DNA of 64,000 nt from Siphonodentalium dalli (Eukaryota; Mollusca; Scaphopoda; Gadilida; Siphonodentaliidae): assembly GCA_032622095.1 (NCBI GenBank), contig CP136063.1, forward strand, positions 34,253,106-34,317,105. Direction: 5' to 3'. Positions 1-16,800 of the stretch are shown here, in pieces. A model generated the notes under the pieces. It was not told where the DNA came from and did not search any database. It worked only from the letters and a program-made list of their open reading frames with translations. The number at the start of each line of letters is the position of its first letter. Positions within the stretch are counted from its first letter, which is position 1. Made by a program: the position numbers and the translations under genes.

Positions 1-3000
1 TATTTAATATAACATCTAAACTATAGAGCATATCACCACTATCATAATGTAATCAGTTATATTTAATATAACATCTAAACTATGGAGCATATCACCACTA
101 TCATAATGTAATCAGTTATATTTAATATAATATCTAAACTATAGAGCATATCACTACAATCATAATGTAATCAGTTATATTTAATATAACATCTAAACTA
201 TAGAGCATATCACCACTATAATAATGTAATCAGTTATATTTAATATAACATCTAATCTATAGAGCATATCACGACAATCATAATATAATCCGTTATATTT
301 AATATAACATCTAAACTATGAGCATATCACCACAATCATAATGTAATCAGTTATATTTAATATAACATCTAAACTATAGAGCATATCAGCGTTATCATAA
401 TGTAATCAGTTATATTTAATATAACATCTAAACTATGGAGCATATCACCACTATCATACTGTAATCAGTTAAATTTAATACAACATATAAACTATAGAGC
501 ATATCAACACTATCATAATGTAATCAGTTAAATTTAATATAACATCTAAACTATAGAGCATATCAACACTATCATAATGTAATCAGTTATATTTAATATA
601 ACATCTAAACTATAGAGCATATCACCACTATCATAATGTAATCAGTTATATTTAATATAACATCTAAACTACGGAGCATATCACCACTATCATAATGTAA
701 TCAGTTATATTTAATATAATATCTAAACTATAGAGCATATAAGTATAATCATAATGTAATCAGTTATATTTAATATAACATCTAAACTATAGAGCATATC
801 ACCACTATCATAATGTAATCAGTTATATTTAATATAATATCTAAACTATAGAGCATATCAGTACAATCATAATGTAATCAGTTATATTTAATATATCATC
901 TAAACTATAGAGCATATCACCACTATCATAATGTAATCAGTTAAATTTAATATAACATCTAAACTATGGAGCATATCACCACTATCATACTGTAATCAGT
1001 TAAATTTAATATAACATATAAACTATAGAGCATATCACCACTATCATAATGTAATCAGTTATATTTAATATAACATCTAAACCATGGTGCATATCACCAC
1101 TATCATAATGTAATCAGTTATATTTAATATAACATATACACTATAGTGCATATCACCAATATCATAATGTAATCAGTTATATTTAATATAACATCTAAAC
1201 TATGGAGCATATCACCACTATCATTATGTAATCAGTTATATTTAATATAACATCTAAACTATGGAGCATATCACCACTATCATAATGTAATCAGTTATAT
1301 TTAATATAACATCTAAACTATAGAGCATATCACCACTATCATAATGTAATCAGTTAAATTTAATATAACATCTAAACTATAGAGCATATCACCACTATCA
1401 TAAGGTAATCAGTTATATTTAATATAACATCTAAACTATGGAGCATATCACCACTATCATACTGTAATCAGTTAAATTTAATATAACATATAAACTATAG
1501 AGCATATCACCACTATCATAATGTAATCAGTTATATTTAATATAACATCTAAACTATGGAGCATATCACCACTATCATACTGTAATCAGTTAAATTTAAT
1601 ATAACATATAAACTATAGAGCATATCAACACTATCATAATGTAATCAGTTATATTTAATATAACATCTAAACTATAGAGCATATCACCACTATCATAATG
1701 TAATCAGTTATATTTAATATAACATCTAAACTATGGAGCATATCACCACTATCATAATGTAATCAGTTATATTTAATATAATATCTAAACTATAGAGCAT
1801 ATAAGTACAATCATAATGTAATCAGTTATATTTAATATAACATCTAAACTATAGAGCATATCACCACTATCATAATGTAATCAGTTATATTTAATATAAT
1901 ATCTAAACTATAGAGCATATCAGTACAATCATAATGTAATCAGTTATATTTAATATAACATCTAAACTATAGAGCATATCACCACTATCATAATGTAATC
2001 AGTTAAATTTAATATAACATCTAAACTATGGAGCATATCACCACTATCATACTGTAATCAGTTAAATTTAATATAACATATACACTATAGAGCATATCAC
2101 CACTATCATAATGTAATCAGTTATATTTAATATAACATCTAAACCATGGTGCATATCACCACTATCATAATGTAATCAGTTATATTTAATATAACATCTA
2201 AACTATAGAGCATATCACCACTATCATAATGTAATCAGTTATATTTAATATAACATCTAAACTATGGAGCATATCACCACTATCATAATGTAATCAGTTA
2301 TATTTAATATAATATCTAAACTATAGAGCATATCACTACAATCATAATGTAATCAGTTATATTTAATATAACATCTAAACTATAGAGCATATCACCACTA
2401 TAATAATGTAATCAGTTATATTTAATATAACATCTAATCTATAGAGCATATCACGACAATCATAATATAATCCGTTATATTTAATATAACATCTAAACTA
2501 TAAGCATATCACCACAATCATAATGTAATCAGTTATATTTAATATAACATCTAAACTATAGAGCATATTAGCGTTATCATAATGTAATCAGTTATATTTA
2601 ATATAACATCTAAACTATGGAGCATATCACCACTATCATACTGTAATCAGTTAAATTTAATATAACATATAAACTATAGAGCATATCAACACTATCATAA
2701 TGTAATCAGTTAAATTTAATATAACATCTAAACTATAGAGCATATCAACACTATCATAATGTAATCAGTTATATTTAATATAACATCTAAACTATAGAGC
2801 ATATCACCACTATCATAATGTAATCAGTTATATTTAATATAACATCTAAACTATGGAGCATATCACCACTATCATAATGTAATCAGTTATATTTAATATA
2901 ATATCTAAACTATAGAGCATATAAGTATAATCATAATGTAATCAGTTATATTTAATATAACATCTAAACTATAGAGCATATCACCACTATCATAATGTAA

Positions 3001-3583
3001 TCAGTTATATTTAATATAATATCTAAACTATAGAGCATATCAGTACAATCATAATGTAATCAGTTATATTTAATATAACATCTAAACTATAGAGCATATC
3101 ACCACTATCATAATGTAATCAGTTAAATTTAATATAACATCTAAACTATGGAGCATATCACCACTATCATACTGTAATCAGTTAAATTTAATATAACATA
3201 TAAACTATAGAGCATATCACCACTATCATAATGTAATCAGTTATATTTAATATAACATCTAAACCATGGTGCATATCACCACTATCATAATGTAATCAGT
3301 TATATTTAATATAACATCTAAACTATAGAGCATATCACCACTATCATAATGTAATCAGTTATATTTAATATAACATCTAAACTATGGAGCATATCACCAC
3401 TATCATAATGTAATCAGTTATATTTAATATAATATCTAAACTATAGAGCATATCACTACAATCATAATGTAATCAGTTATATTTAATATAACATCTAAAC
3501 TATAGAGCATATCACCACTATAATAATGTAATCAGTTATATTTAATATAACATCTAATCTATAGAGCATATCACGACAATCAT
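1..3583 (+). repeat. 59-bp AT-rich satellite, forward arm
   Basis: About 61 head-to-tail copies of a 59-bp unit, continuing from beyond the window start. Each unit carries the blocks TAATGTAATCAG, TTATATTTAATATAAC, ATCTAAACTATAGAGC and ATATCACCACTATCA. Most units differ from one another by one to a few substitutions; rare variants (AACCATGGTGC, ACGACAATCATAATATAATCC, a unit two bases short at ACTATGAGC) recur at long intervals. The period is not a multiple of three and no reading frame stays open. It is noncoding tandem DNA of unknown role; such arrays are often heterochromatic or pericentromeric, but nothing in the sequence proves that here. Confidence 0.97.
1081..3273 (+). repeat. Higher-order repeat in forward satellite arm
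   Basis: The rare variant AACCATGGTGC occurs at about 1081, 2143 and 3263, that is at spacings of 1062 and 1120 bases (18 and 19 units). The ACGACAATCA variant is at 271, 2453 and 3573 (spacings 2182 and 1120). Neighbouring variants keep the same order in each copy, so multi-unit blocks were duplicated rather than single units. Confidence 0.8.
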
Positions 3584-3600
3584 TATGATAGTGGTGATAT
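3571..3600. other. Satellite orientation switch (inversion breakpoint)
   Basis: The forward run ends in TCACGACAATCAT and continues directly with TATGATAGTGGTGA, the reverse complement phase of the unit. The switch loses the TGTAATCAG...ATTACA segment normally found between these blocks, so the two arms meet as a near-palindrome centred at about 3583. At larger scale the two arms form a giant inverted repeat whose left arm is at least 3.58 kb. Confidence 0.9.
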
Positions 3601-3690
3601 GCTCTATAGTTTAAATGTTATATTAAATATAACTGATTACAGTATGATAGTGGTGATATGCTCCATAGTTTAGATGTTATATTAAATATA

Positions 3691-6600
3691 ACTGACTACA
3701 TTATGACAGTGGTGATATGCTCCATAGTTTAGATGTTATATTAAATATAACTGATTACATTATGATTGTGGTGATATGCTCATAGTTTAGATGTTATATT
3801 AAATATAACTGATTACATTTTGATAGTGGTGATATGCTCCATAGTTTAGATGTTATATTAAATTTAACCGATTACATTATGATAGTGGTGATATGCTCTA
3901 TAGTTTAGATGTTATATAAAATATAACTGATTACATTACGATAGTGGAGATATGCTCTATAGTTTAGATGTTATATTAAATATAACTGATTACATTATGA
4001 TTGTAGTAATATGCTCTATAGTTTAGATATTATATTAAATATAACTGATTACATTATGATAGTGGTGATATGCTCTATAGATTAGATGTTATATTAAATA
4101 TAACTGATTACATTATGATTGTGGTGATATGCTCCATAGTTTAGATGTTATATTAAATTTAACTGATTACATTATTATAGTGGTGATATGCTCTATAGTT
4201 TAGATGTTATATTAAATATAACTGATTACATTATGATTGTACTGATATGCTCTATAGTTTAGATATTATATAAAATATAACTGATTACATTATAATAGTG
4301 GTGATATGCTCTACAGTTTAGATGTTATATTAAATATAACTGATTACATTATGATTGTAGTGATATGCTCTATAGATTAGACGTTATATTAAATATAACT
4401 GATTACATTATGATTGTCGTGATATGCTCTATAGTTTAGATGTTATATTAAATATAACTGATTACATTATGATAGTGGTGATATGCTCCATAGTTTAGAT
4501 GTTATATTGAATTTAACTGATTACATTATGATAGTGGTAATATGCTCTATAGTTTAGATGTTATATTAAATATAACTGATTACATTATGATAGTGGTGAT
4601 ATGCTCTATAGTTTAGATGTTATATTAAATATAACTGATTACATTATGATAGTGGTGATATGCTCTATAGTTTAGATGTTATATTAAATATAACTGATTA
4701 CATTATTATAGTGGTGATATGCTCTACAGTTTAGATGTTATATTAAATATAACTGATTACATTATGATTGTCGTGATATGCTCTATAGTTTAGATATTAT
4801 ATTACATATAACTGATTACATTATGATAGTGGTGATATGCTCTATAGTTTAGATGTTATATTAAATATAACTGATTACATTATGATAGTGCTGATATGCT
4901 CTATTGTTTAGATGTTATATTAAATATAACTGATTACATTATGATAGTGGTGATATCCTCTATATTTTAGATGTTATATTAAATATAACTGATTACATTA
5001 TGATAGTGGTGATATGCTCTATAGTGTATATGTTATATTAAATATAACTGATTACAGTATGATGGTGGTGATATGCTCCATAGTTTAGATGTTATATTAA
5101 ATTTAACTGATTACATTATGATAGTGGTGATATGCTCTATAGTTTAGATGTTATATTAAATATAACTGATTACATTATGATAGTGGTGATATGCTCTATA
5201 TTTTAGATGTTATATTAAATATAACTGATTATATTATGATTGTCGTGATATGCTATATAGATTAGATGTTATATTAAATATAACTGATTACATTATTATA
5301 GTGGTGATATGCTCTATAGTTTAGATGTTATATTAAATATAACTGATTACATTATGACTGTCGTGATATGCTCTATATTTTAGATGTTATATTAAATATA
5401 ACTGATTATATTATGATTGTCGTGATATGCTCTATAGATTAGATGTTATATTAAATATAACTGATTACATTATTATAGTGGTGATATGCTCTATAGATTA
5501 TATGTTATATTACATATAACTGATTACATTATGATAGTGGTGATATGCTCTATCGTTTAGATGTTATATTAAATATAACTGATTACATTATGATAGTGGT
5601 GATATGCTCTATAGTGTATATGTTATATTTAATATAACTGATTACAGTATGATAGTGGTGATATGCTCTATAGATTAGATGTTATATTAAATATAACTGA
5701 TTACATTATTATACTGGTGATATGCTCTACAGTTTAGATGTTATATTAAATATAACTGATTACATTATGATTGTCGTGATATGCTCAATAGTTTAGATAA
5801 TATATTAAATATAACTGATTACATTATGATAGTGGTGATATGCTCTATAGTTTAGATGTTATATTAAATATAACTGATTACATTATTATAGTGGTGATAT
5901 GCTCTATAGTTTAGATGTTATATTAAATATAACTGATTACATTATGATTGTAGTGATATGCTCTATAGTTTAGATATTATATTAAATATAACTGATTACA
6001 TTATGATAGTGGTGATATGCTCTATAGATTAGATGTTATATTAAATATAACTGATTACATTAAGATTGTAGTGATATGCTCTATAGTTTAGATATTATAT
6101 TAAATATAACTGATTACATTATTATAGTGGTGATATGCTCTACAGTTTAGATATTATATTAAATATAACTGATTACATTATGATAGTGGTGATATGCTCT
6201 ATAGTTTAGATATTATATTAAATATAACTGATTACATTATGATTGCGGTGATATGCTCTATAGTTTAGATGTCATATTAAATATAACTGATTACATTATG
6301 ATAGTGGTGATATGCTCTATAGTTTAGATATTATATTAAATATAACTGATTACATTATGATAGTGGTGATATGCTCTATAGTTTAGATGTTATATTAAAT
6401 ATAACTGATTACATTATGATAGTAGTGATATGCTCTATAGTTTAGATGTTATATTAAATATAACTGATTACATTATGATAGTGGTGATATGCTCTATAGT
6501 GTATATGTTATATTAAATATAACTGATTACAGTATGATAGTGGTGATATGCTCCATAGTTTAGATGTTATATTAAATTTAACTGATTACATTATGATAGT

Positions 6601-9600
6601 GGTGATATGCTCTATAGTTTAGATGTTATATTAAATATAACTGATTACATTGTGATAGAGGTGATATGCTCCATAGTTTAGATGTTATATTAAATATAAC
6701 CGATTACATTATGATTGAGGCGATATACTCCATAGTTTAAATGTTATATTAAATATAACTGATTACATTATGATTGAGTTGATATGATCCATAGTTTATA
6801 TGTCATATTAAATATAACTTATTACATTATGATTGAGTTGATATGCTCCATAGTTTGGATGTTATATTAAATATAACTGATTACATTATGATTGTGGTGA
6901 TATGCTCCATCGTTTAGATGTTATATTAAATATAACTGATTACATTATGATAGTGGTGATATGCTCCATAGTTTAGATGTTATATTAAATATAACTGATT
7001 ACAGTATGATAGTGGTGATATGCTCCATAGTTTAGATGTTATATTAAATATAACTGATTACATTATGATAACGGTGATATGCTCTATAGTTTAGATGTTA
7101 TATTAAATACAACTGATTACATTATGATTGTGGTAATATGCTCATAGTTTAGATGTTATATTAAATATAACTGATTACAGTATGATAGTGGTGATATGCT
7201 CCATAGTTTAGATGTTATATTAAATATAACTGATTACATTATGATAACGGTGATATGCTCTATAGTTTAGATGTTATATTAAATATAACTGATTACATTA
7301 TGATTGTGGTGATATGCTCATAGTTTAGATGTTATATTAAATATAACTGATTATATTATGATTGTCGTGATATGCTCTATAGATTAGATGTTATATTAAA
7401 TATAACTGATTACATTATGATTGTGGTGATATGCTCTACAGTTTAGATGTTATATTAAATATAACTGATTACATTATGATTGTAGTGATATGCTCTATAG
7501 TTTAGATTTTATATTAAATATAACTGATTATATTATTATAGTGGTGATATGCTCTACAGTTTAGATGTTATATTAAATATAACTGATTACATTATGATTG
7601 TCGTGATATGCTCTATAGTTTAGATATTATATTAAATATAACTGATTACATTATTATAGTGGTGATATGCTCTATAGTTTAGATATTATATTAAATATAA
7701 CTGATTACATTATTATAGTGGTGATATGCTCTATAGTTTAGATGTTATATTAAATTTAACTGATTACATTATGATAGTGGTGATATGCTCTATAGTTTAG
7801 ATGTTATATTAAATATAACTGATTACATTATGATAGTGGTGATATGCTCCATAGTTTAGATGTTATATTAAATATAACTGATTACATTATGATAGTGGTG
7901 ATATGCTCCATAGTTTAGATGTTATATTAAATATAACTGATTACAGTATGATAGTGGTGATATGCTCCATAGTTTAGATGTTATATTAAATATAACTGAC
8001 TACATTATGATTGTGGTGATATGCTCTACAGTTTAGATGTTATATTAAATATAACTGATTACATTATGATTGTAGTGATATGCTCTATAGTTTAGATTTT
8101 ATATTAAATATAACTGATTATATTATTATAGTGGTGATATGCTCTACAGTTTAGATGTTATATTAAATATAACTGATTACATTATGATTGTCGTGATATG
8201 CTCTATAGTTTAGATATTATATTAAATATAACTGATTACATTATTATAGTGGTGATATGCTCTATAGTTTAGATATTATATTAAATATAACTGATTACAT
8301 TATTATAGTGGTGATATGCTCTATAGATTAGATGTTATATTAAATATAACTGATTACATTATGATTGTGGTGATATGCTCTACAGTTTAGATGTTATATT
8401 AAATATAACTGATTACATTATGATTGTAGTGATATGCTCTATAGTTTAGATTTTATATTAAATATAACTGATTATATTATTATAGTGGTGATATGCTCTA
8501 CAGTTTAGATGTTATATTAAATATAACTGATTACATTATGATTGTCGTGATATGCTCTATAGTTTAGATATTATATTAAATATAACTGATTACATTATTA
8601 TAGTGGTGATATGCTCTATAGTTTAGATATTATATTAAATATAACTGATTACATTATTATAGTGGTGATATGCTCTATAGTTTAGATGTTATATTAAATT
8701 TAACTGATTACATTATGATAGTGGTGATATGCTCTATAGTTTAGATGTTATATTAAATATAACTGATTACATTATGATAGTGGTGATATGCTCCATAGTT
8801 TAGATATTATATAAAATATAACTGATTACATTATAATAGTGGTGATATGCTCTACAGTTTAGATGTTATATTAAATATAACTGATTACATTATGATTGTA
8901 GTGATATGCTCTATAGATTAGACGTTATATTAAATATAACTGATTACATTATGATTGTCGTGATATGCTCTATAGTTTAGATGTTATATTAAATATAACT
9001 GATTACATTATGATAGTGGTGATATGCTCCATAGTTTAGATGTTATATTGAATTTAACTGATTACATTATGATAGTGGTAATATGCTCTATAGTTTAGAT
9101 GTTATATTAAATATAACTGATTACATTATGATAGTGGTGATATGCTCTATAGTTTAGATGTTATATTAAATATAACTGATTACATTATGATAGTGGTGAT
9201 ATGCTCTATAGTTTAGATGTTATATTAAATATAACTGATTACATTATTATAGTGGTGATATGCTCTACAGTTTAGATGTTATATTAAATATAACTGATTA
9301 CATTATGATTGTCGTGATATGCTCTATAGTTTAGATATTATATTACATATAACTGATTACATTATGATAGTGGTGATATGCTCTATAGTTTAGATGTTAT
9401 ATTAAATATAACTGATTACATTATGATAGTGCTGATATGCTCTATTGTTTAGATGTTATATTAAATATAACTGATTACATTATGATAGTGGTGATATCCT
9501 CTATATTTTAGATGTTATATTAAATATAACTGATTACATTATGATAGTGGTGATATGCTCTATAGTGTATATGTTATATTAAATATAACTGATTACAGTA

Positions 9601-12600
9601 TGATGGTGGTGATATGCTCCATAGTTTAGATGTTATATTAAATTTAACTGATTACATTATGATAGTGGTGATATGCTCTATAGTTTAGATGTTATATTAA
9701 ATATAACTGATTACATTATGATAGTGGTGATATGCTCTATATTTTAGATGTTATATTAAATATAACTGATTATATTATGATTGTCGTGATATGCTATATA
9801 GATTAGATGTTATATTAAATATAACTGATTACATTATTATAGTGGTGATATGCTCTATAGTTTAGATGTTATATTAAATATAACTGATTACATTATGACT
9901 GTCGTGATATGCTCTATATTTTAGATGTTATATTAAATATAACTGATTATATTATGATTGTCGTGATATGCTCTATAGATTAGATGTTATATTAAATATA
10001 ACTGATTACATTATTATAGTGGTGATATGCTCTATAGATTATATGTTATATTACATATAACTGATTACATTATGATAGTGGTGATATGCTCTATCGTTTA
10101 GATGTTATATTAAATATAACTGATTACATTATGATAGTGGTGATATGCTCTATAGTGTATATGTTATATTTAATATAACTGATTACAGTATGATAGTGGT
10201 GATATGCTCTATAGATTAGATGTTATATTAAATATAACTGATTACATTATTATACTGGTGATATGCTCTACAGTTTAGATGTTATATTAAATATAACTGA
10301 TTACATTATGATTGTCGTGATATGCTCAATAGTTTAGATAATATATTAAATATAACTGATTACATTATGATAGTGGTGATATGCTCTATAGTTTAGATGT
10401 TATATTAAATATAACTGATTACATTATTATAGTGGTGATATGCTCTATAGTTTAGATGTTATATTAAATATAACTGATTACATTATGATTGTAGTGATAT
10501 GCTCTATAGTTTAGATATTATATTAAATATAACTGATTACATTATGATAGTGGTGATATGCTCTATAGATTAGATGTTATATTAAATATAACTGATTACA
10601 TTAAGATTGTAGTGATATGCTCTATAGTTTAGATATTATATTAAATATAACTGATTACATTATTATAGTGGTGATATGCTCTACAGTTTAGATATTATAT
10701 TAAATATAACTGATTACATTATGATAGTGGTGATATGCTCTATAGTTTAGATATTATATTAAATATAACTGATTACATTATGATTGCGGTGATATGCTCT
10801 ATAGTTTAGATGTCATATTAAATATAACTGATTACATTATGATAGTGGTGATATGCTCTATAGTTTAGATATTATATTAAATATAACTGATTACATTATG
10901 ATAGTGGTGATATGCTCTATAGTTTAGATGTTATATTAAATATAACTGATTACATTATGATAGTAGTGATATGCTCTATAGTTTAGATGTTATATTAAAT
11001 ATAACTGATTACATTATGATAGTGGTGATATGCTCTATAGTGTATATGTTATATTAAATATAACTGATTACAGTATGATAGTGGTGATATGCTCCATAGT
11101 TTAGATGTTATATTAAATTTAACTGATTACATTATGATAGTGGTGATATGCTCTATAGTTTAGATGTTATATTAAATATAACTGATTACATTGTGATAGA
11201 GGTGATATGCTCCATAGTTTAGATGTTATATTAAATATAACCGATTACATTATGATTGAGGCGATATACTCCATAGTTTAAATGTTATATTAAATATAAC
11301 TGATTACATTATGATTGAGTTGATATGATCCATAGTTTATATGTCATATTAAATATAACTTATTACATTATGATTGAGTTGATATGCTCCATAGTTTGGA
11401 TGTTATATTAAATATAACTGATTACATTATGATTGTGGTGATATGCTCCATCGTTTAGATGTTATATTAAATATAACTGATTACATTATGATAGTGGTGA
11501 TATGCTCCATAGTTTAGATGTTATATTAAATATAACTGATTACAGTATGATAGTGGTGATATGCTCCATAGTTTAGATGTTATATTAAATATAACTGATT
11601 ACATTATGATAACGGTGATATGCTCTATAGTTTAGATGTTATATTAAATACAACTGATTACATTATGATTGTGGTGATATGCTCATAGTTTAGATGTTAT
11701 ATTAAATATAACTGATTACAGTATGATAGTGGTGATATGCTCCATAGTTTAGATGTTATATTAAATATAACTGATTACATTATGATAACGGTGATATGCT
11801 CTATAGTTTAGATGTTATATTAAATATAACTGATTACATTATGATTGTGGTGATATGCTCATAGTTTAGATGTTATATTAAATATAACTGATTATATTAT
11901 GATTGTCGTGATATGCTCTATAGATTAGATGTTATATTAAATATAACTGATTACATTATGATTGTGGTGATATGCTCTACAGTTTAGATGTTATATTAAA
12001 TATAACTGATTACATTATGATTGTAGTGATATGCTCTATAGTTTAGATTTTATATTAAATATAACTGATTATATTATTATAGTGGTGATATGCTCTACAG
12101 TTTAGATGTTATATTAAATATAACTGATTACATTATGATTGTCGTGATATGCTCTATAGTTTAGATATTATATTAAATATAACTGATTACATTATTATAG
12201 TGGTGATATGCTCTATAGTTTAGATATTATATTAAATATAACTGATTACATTATTATAGTGGTGATATGCTCTATAGTTTAGATGTTATATTAAATTTAA
12301 CTGATTACATTATGATAGTGGTGATATGCTCTATAGTTTAGATGTTATATTAAATATAACTGATTACATTATGATAGTGGTGATATGCTCCATAGTTTAG
12401 ATGTTATATTAAATATAACTGATTACATTATGATAGTGGCGATATGCTCCATAGTTTAGATGTTATATTAAATATAACTGATTACAGTATGATAGTGGTG
12501 ATATGCTCCATAGTTTAGATGTTATATTAAATATAACTGACTACATTATGACAGTGGTGATATGCTCCATAGTTTAGATGTTATATTAAATATAACTGAT

Positions 12601-13105
12601 TACATTATGATTGTGGTGATATGCTCATAGTTTAGATGTTATATTAAATATAACTGATTACATTTTGATAGTGGTGATATGCTCCATAGTTTAGATGTTA
12701 TATTAAATTTAACTGATTACATTATGATAGTGGTGATATGCTCTATAGTTTAGATGTTATATAAAATATAACTGATTACATTACGATAGTGGAGATATGC
12801 TCTATAGTTTAGATGTTATATTAAATATAACTGATTACATTATGATTGTAGTAATATGCTCTATAGTTTAGATATTATATTAAATATAACTGATTACATT
12901 ATGATAGTGGTGATATGCTCTATAGATTAGATGTTATATTAAATATAACTGATTACATTATGATTGTGGTGATATGCTCCATAGTTTAGATGTTATATTA
13001 AATTTAAATGATTACATTATTATAGTGGTGATATGCTCTATAGTTTAGATGTTATATTAAATATAACTGATTACATTATGATTGTACTGATATGCTCTAT
13101 AGTTT
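3691..13105 (-). repeat. Higher-order repeat, 4.3-4.5 kb blocks
   Basis: Marker variants line up at fixed distance: GATGGTGGTG at 5061 and 9602, CGATATACTCC at 6721 and 11262, and the TATATAAAATATAAC unit at 4261 and 8802 are each 4541 bases apart (77 units). The ACTGACTACA variant at 3691 recurs at 12536, which is 8845 bases away (4541 plus 4304). About 4.3 kb is shared by both copies; the first has an extra segment near 7995-8794 that is itself a duplicate of nearby units. Confidence 0.8.
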
Positions 13106-13819
13106 AGATATTATATAAAATATAACTGATTACATTATAATAGTGGTGATATGCTCTACAGTTTAGATGTTATATTAAATAAAACTGATTACATTATGAT
13201 TGTAGTGATATGCTCTATAGATTAGACGTTATATTAAATATAACTGATTACATTATGATTGTCGTGATATGCTCTATAGTTTAGATGTTATATTAAATAT
13301 AACTGATTACAGTATGATAGTGGTGATATGCTCCATAGTTTAGATGTTATATTGAATTTAACTGATTACATTATGATAGTGGTAATATGCTCTATAGTTT
13401 AGATGTTATATTAAATATAACTGATTACATTATGATAGTGGTGATATGCTCTATAGTTTAGATGTTATATTAAATATAACTGATTACATTATGATAGTGG
13501 TGATATGCTCTATAGTTTAGATGTTATATTAAATATAACTGATTACATTATTATAGTGGTGATATGCTCTACAGTTTAGATGTTATATTAAATATAACTG
13601 ATTACATTATGATTGTCGTGATATGCTCTATAGTTTAGATATTATATTACATATAACTGATTACATTATGATAGTGGTGATATGCTCTATAGTTTAGATG
13701 TTATATTAAATATAACTGATTACATTATGATAGTGCTGATATGCTCTATTGTTTAGATGTTATATTAAATATAACTGATTACATTATGATAGTGGTGATA
13801 TGCTCTATAGTTTAGATGT

Positions 13820-16800
13820 TATATTAAATATAACTGATTACATTATGATAGTGGTGATATGCTCTATAGTGTATATGTTATATTAAATATAACTGATTAC
13901 AGTATGATGGTGGTGATATGCTCCATAGTTTAGATGTTATATTAAATTTAACTGATTACATTATGATAGTGGTGATATGCTCTATAGTTTAGATGTTATA
14001 TTAAATATAACTGATTACATTATGATAGTGGTGATATGCTCTATATTTTAGATGTTATATTAAATATAACTGATTATATTATGATTGTCGTGATATGCTA
14101 TATAGATTAGATGTTATATTAAATATAACTGATTACATTATTATAGTGGTGATATGCTCTATAGTTTAGATGTTATATTAAATATAACTGATTACATTAT
14201 GACTGTCGTGATATGCTCTATATTTTAGATGTTATATTAAATATAACTGATTATATTATGATTGTCGTGATATGCTCTATAGATTAGATGTTATATTAAA
14301 TATAACTGATTACATTATTATAGTGGTGATATGCTCTATAGATTAGATGTTATATTAAATATAACTGATTACATTATGATAGTGGTGATATGCTCTATCG
14401 TTTAGATGTTATATTAAATATAACTGATTACATTATGATAGTGGTGATATGCTCTATAGTGTATATGTTATATTAAATATAACTGATTACAGTATGATAG
14501 TGGTGATATGCTCTATAGATTAGATGTTATATTAAATATAACTGATTACATTATTATAGTGGTGATATGCTCTACAGTTTAGATGTTATATTAAATATAA
14601 CTGATTACATTATGATTGTCGTGATATGCTCAATAGTTTAGATAATATATTAAATATAACTGATTACATTATGATAGTGGTGATATGCTCTATAGTTTAG
14701 ATGTTATATTAAATATAACTGATTACATTATTATAGTGGTGATATGCTCTATAGTTTAGATGTTATATTAAATATAACTGATTACATTATGATTGTAGTG
14801 ATATGCTCTATAGTTTAGATATTATATTAAATATAACTGATTACATTATGATAGTGGTGATATGCTCTATAGATTAGATGTTATATTAAATATAACTGAT
14901 TACATTATGATTGTAGTGATATGCTCTATAGTTTAGGTATTATATTAAATATAACTGATTACATTATTATAGTGGTGATATGCTCTACAGTTTAGATATT
15001 ATATTAAATATAACTGATTACATTATGATAGTGGTGATATGCTCTATAGTTTAGATATTATATTAAATATAACTGATTACATTATGATTGCGGTGATATG
15101 CTCTATAGTTTAGATGTTATATTAAATATAACTGATTACATTATGATAGTGGTGATATGCTCTATAGTTTAGATATTATATTAAATATAACTGATTACAT
15201 TATGATAGTGGTGATATGCTCTATAGTTTAGATGTTATATTAAATATAACTGATTACATTATGATAGTAGTGATATGCTCTATAGTTTAGATGTTATATT
15301 AAATATAACTGATTACATTATGATATTGGTGATATGCTCTATAGTGTATATGTTATATTAAATATAACTGATTACAGTATGATAGTGGTGATATGCTCCA
15401 TAGTTTAGATGTTATATTAAATTTAACTGATTACATTATGATAGTGGTGATATGCTCTATAGTTTAGATGTTATATTAAATATAACTGATTACATTATGA
15501 TAGAGGTGATATGCTCCATAGTTTAGATGTTATATTAAATATAACCGATTACATTATGATTGAGGCGATATACTCCATAGTTTAAATGTTATATTAAATA
15601 TAACTGATTACATTATGATTGAGTTGATATGATCCATAGTTTATATGTCATATTAAATATAACTTATTACATTATGATTGAGTTGATATGCTCCATAGTT
15701 TGGATGTTATATTAAATATAACTGATTACATTATGATTGTGGTGATATGCTCCATCGTTTAGATGTTATATTAAATATAACTGATTACATTATGATAGTG
15801 GTGATATGCTCCATAGTTTAGATGTTATATTAAATATAACTGATTACAGTATGATAGTGGTGATATGCTCCATAGTTTAGATGTTATATTAAATATAACT
15901 GATTACATTATGATAACGGTGATATGCTCTATAGTTTAAATGTTATATTAAATATAACTGATTACATTATGATTGTGGTGATATGCTCATAGTTTAGATG
16001 TTATATTAAATATAACTGATTACAGTATGATAGTGGTGATATGCTCCATAGTTTAGATGTTATATTAAATATAACTGATTACATTATGATAACGGTGATA
16101 TGCTCTATAGTTTAGATGTTATATTAAATATAACTGATTACATTATGATTGTGGTGATATGCTCATAGTTTAGATGTTATATTAAATATAACTGATTATA
16201 TTATGATTGTCGTGATATGCTCTATAGATTAGATGTTATATTAAATATAACTGATTACATTATGATTGTGGTGATATGCTCTACAGTTTAGATGTTATAT
16301 TAAATATAACTGATTACATTATGATTGTAGTGATATGCTCTATAGTTTAGATTTTATATTAAATATAACTGATTACATTATTATAGTGGTGATATGCTCT
16401 ACAGTTTAGATGTTATATTAAATATAACTGATTACATTATGATTGTCGTGATATGCTCTATAGTTTAGATATTATATTAAATATAACTGATTACATTATT
16501 ATAGTGGTGATATGCTCTATAGTTTAGATATTATATTAAATATAACTGATTACATTATTATAGTGGTGATATGCTCTATAGTTTAGATATTATATTAAAT
16601 ATAACTGATTACATTATTATAGTGGTGATATGCTCTATAGTTTAGATGTTATATTAAATATAACTGATTACATTATGATTGTGGTGATATGCTCTATAAT
16701 TTATATGTTATATTAAATATAACTGATTACATTATGATTGTGGTGATATGCTCTATAGTTTAGATATTATATTAAATATAACTGATTACATTATGATAGT

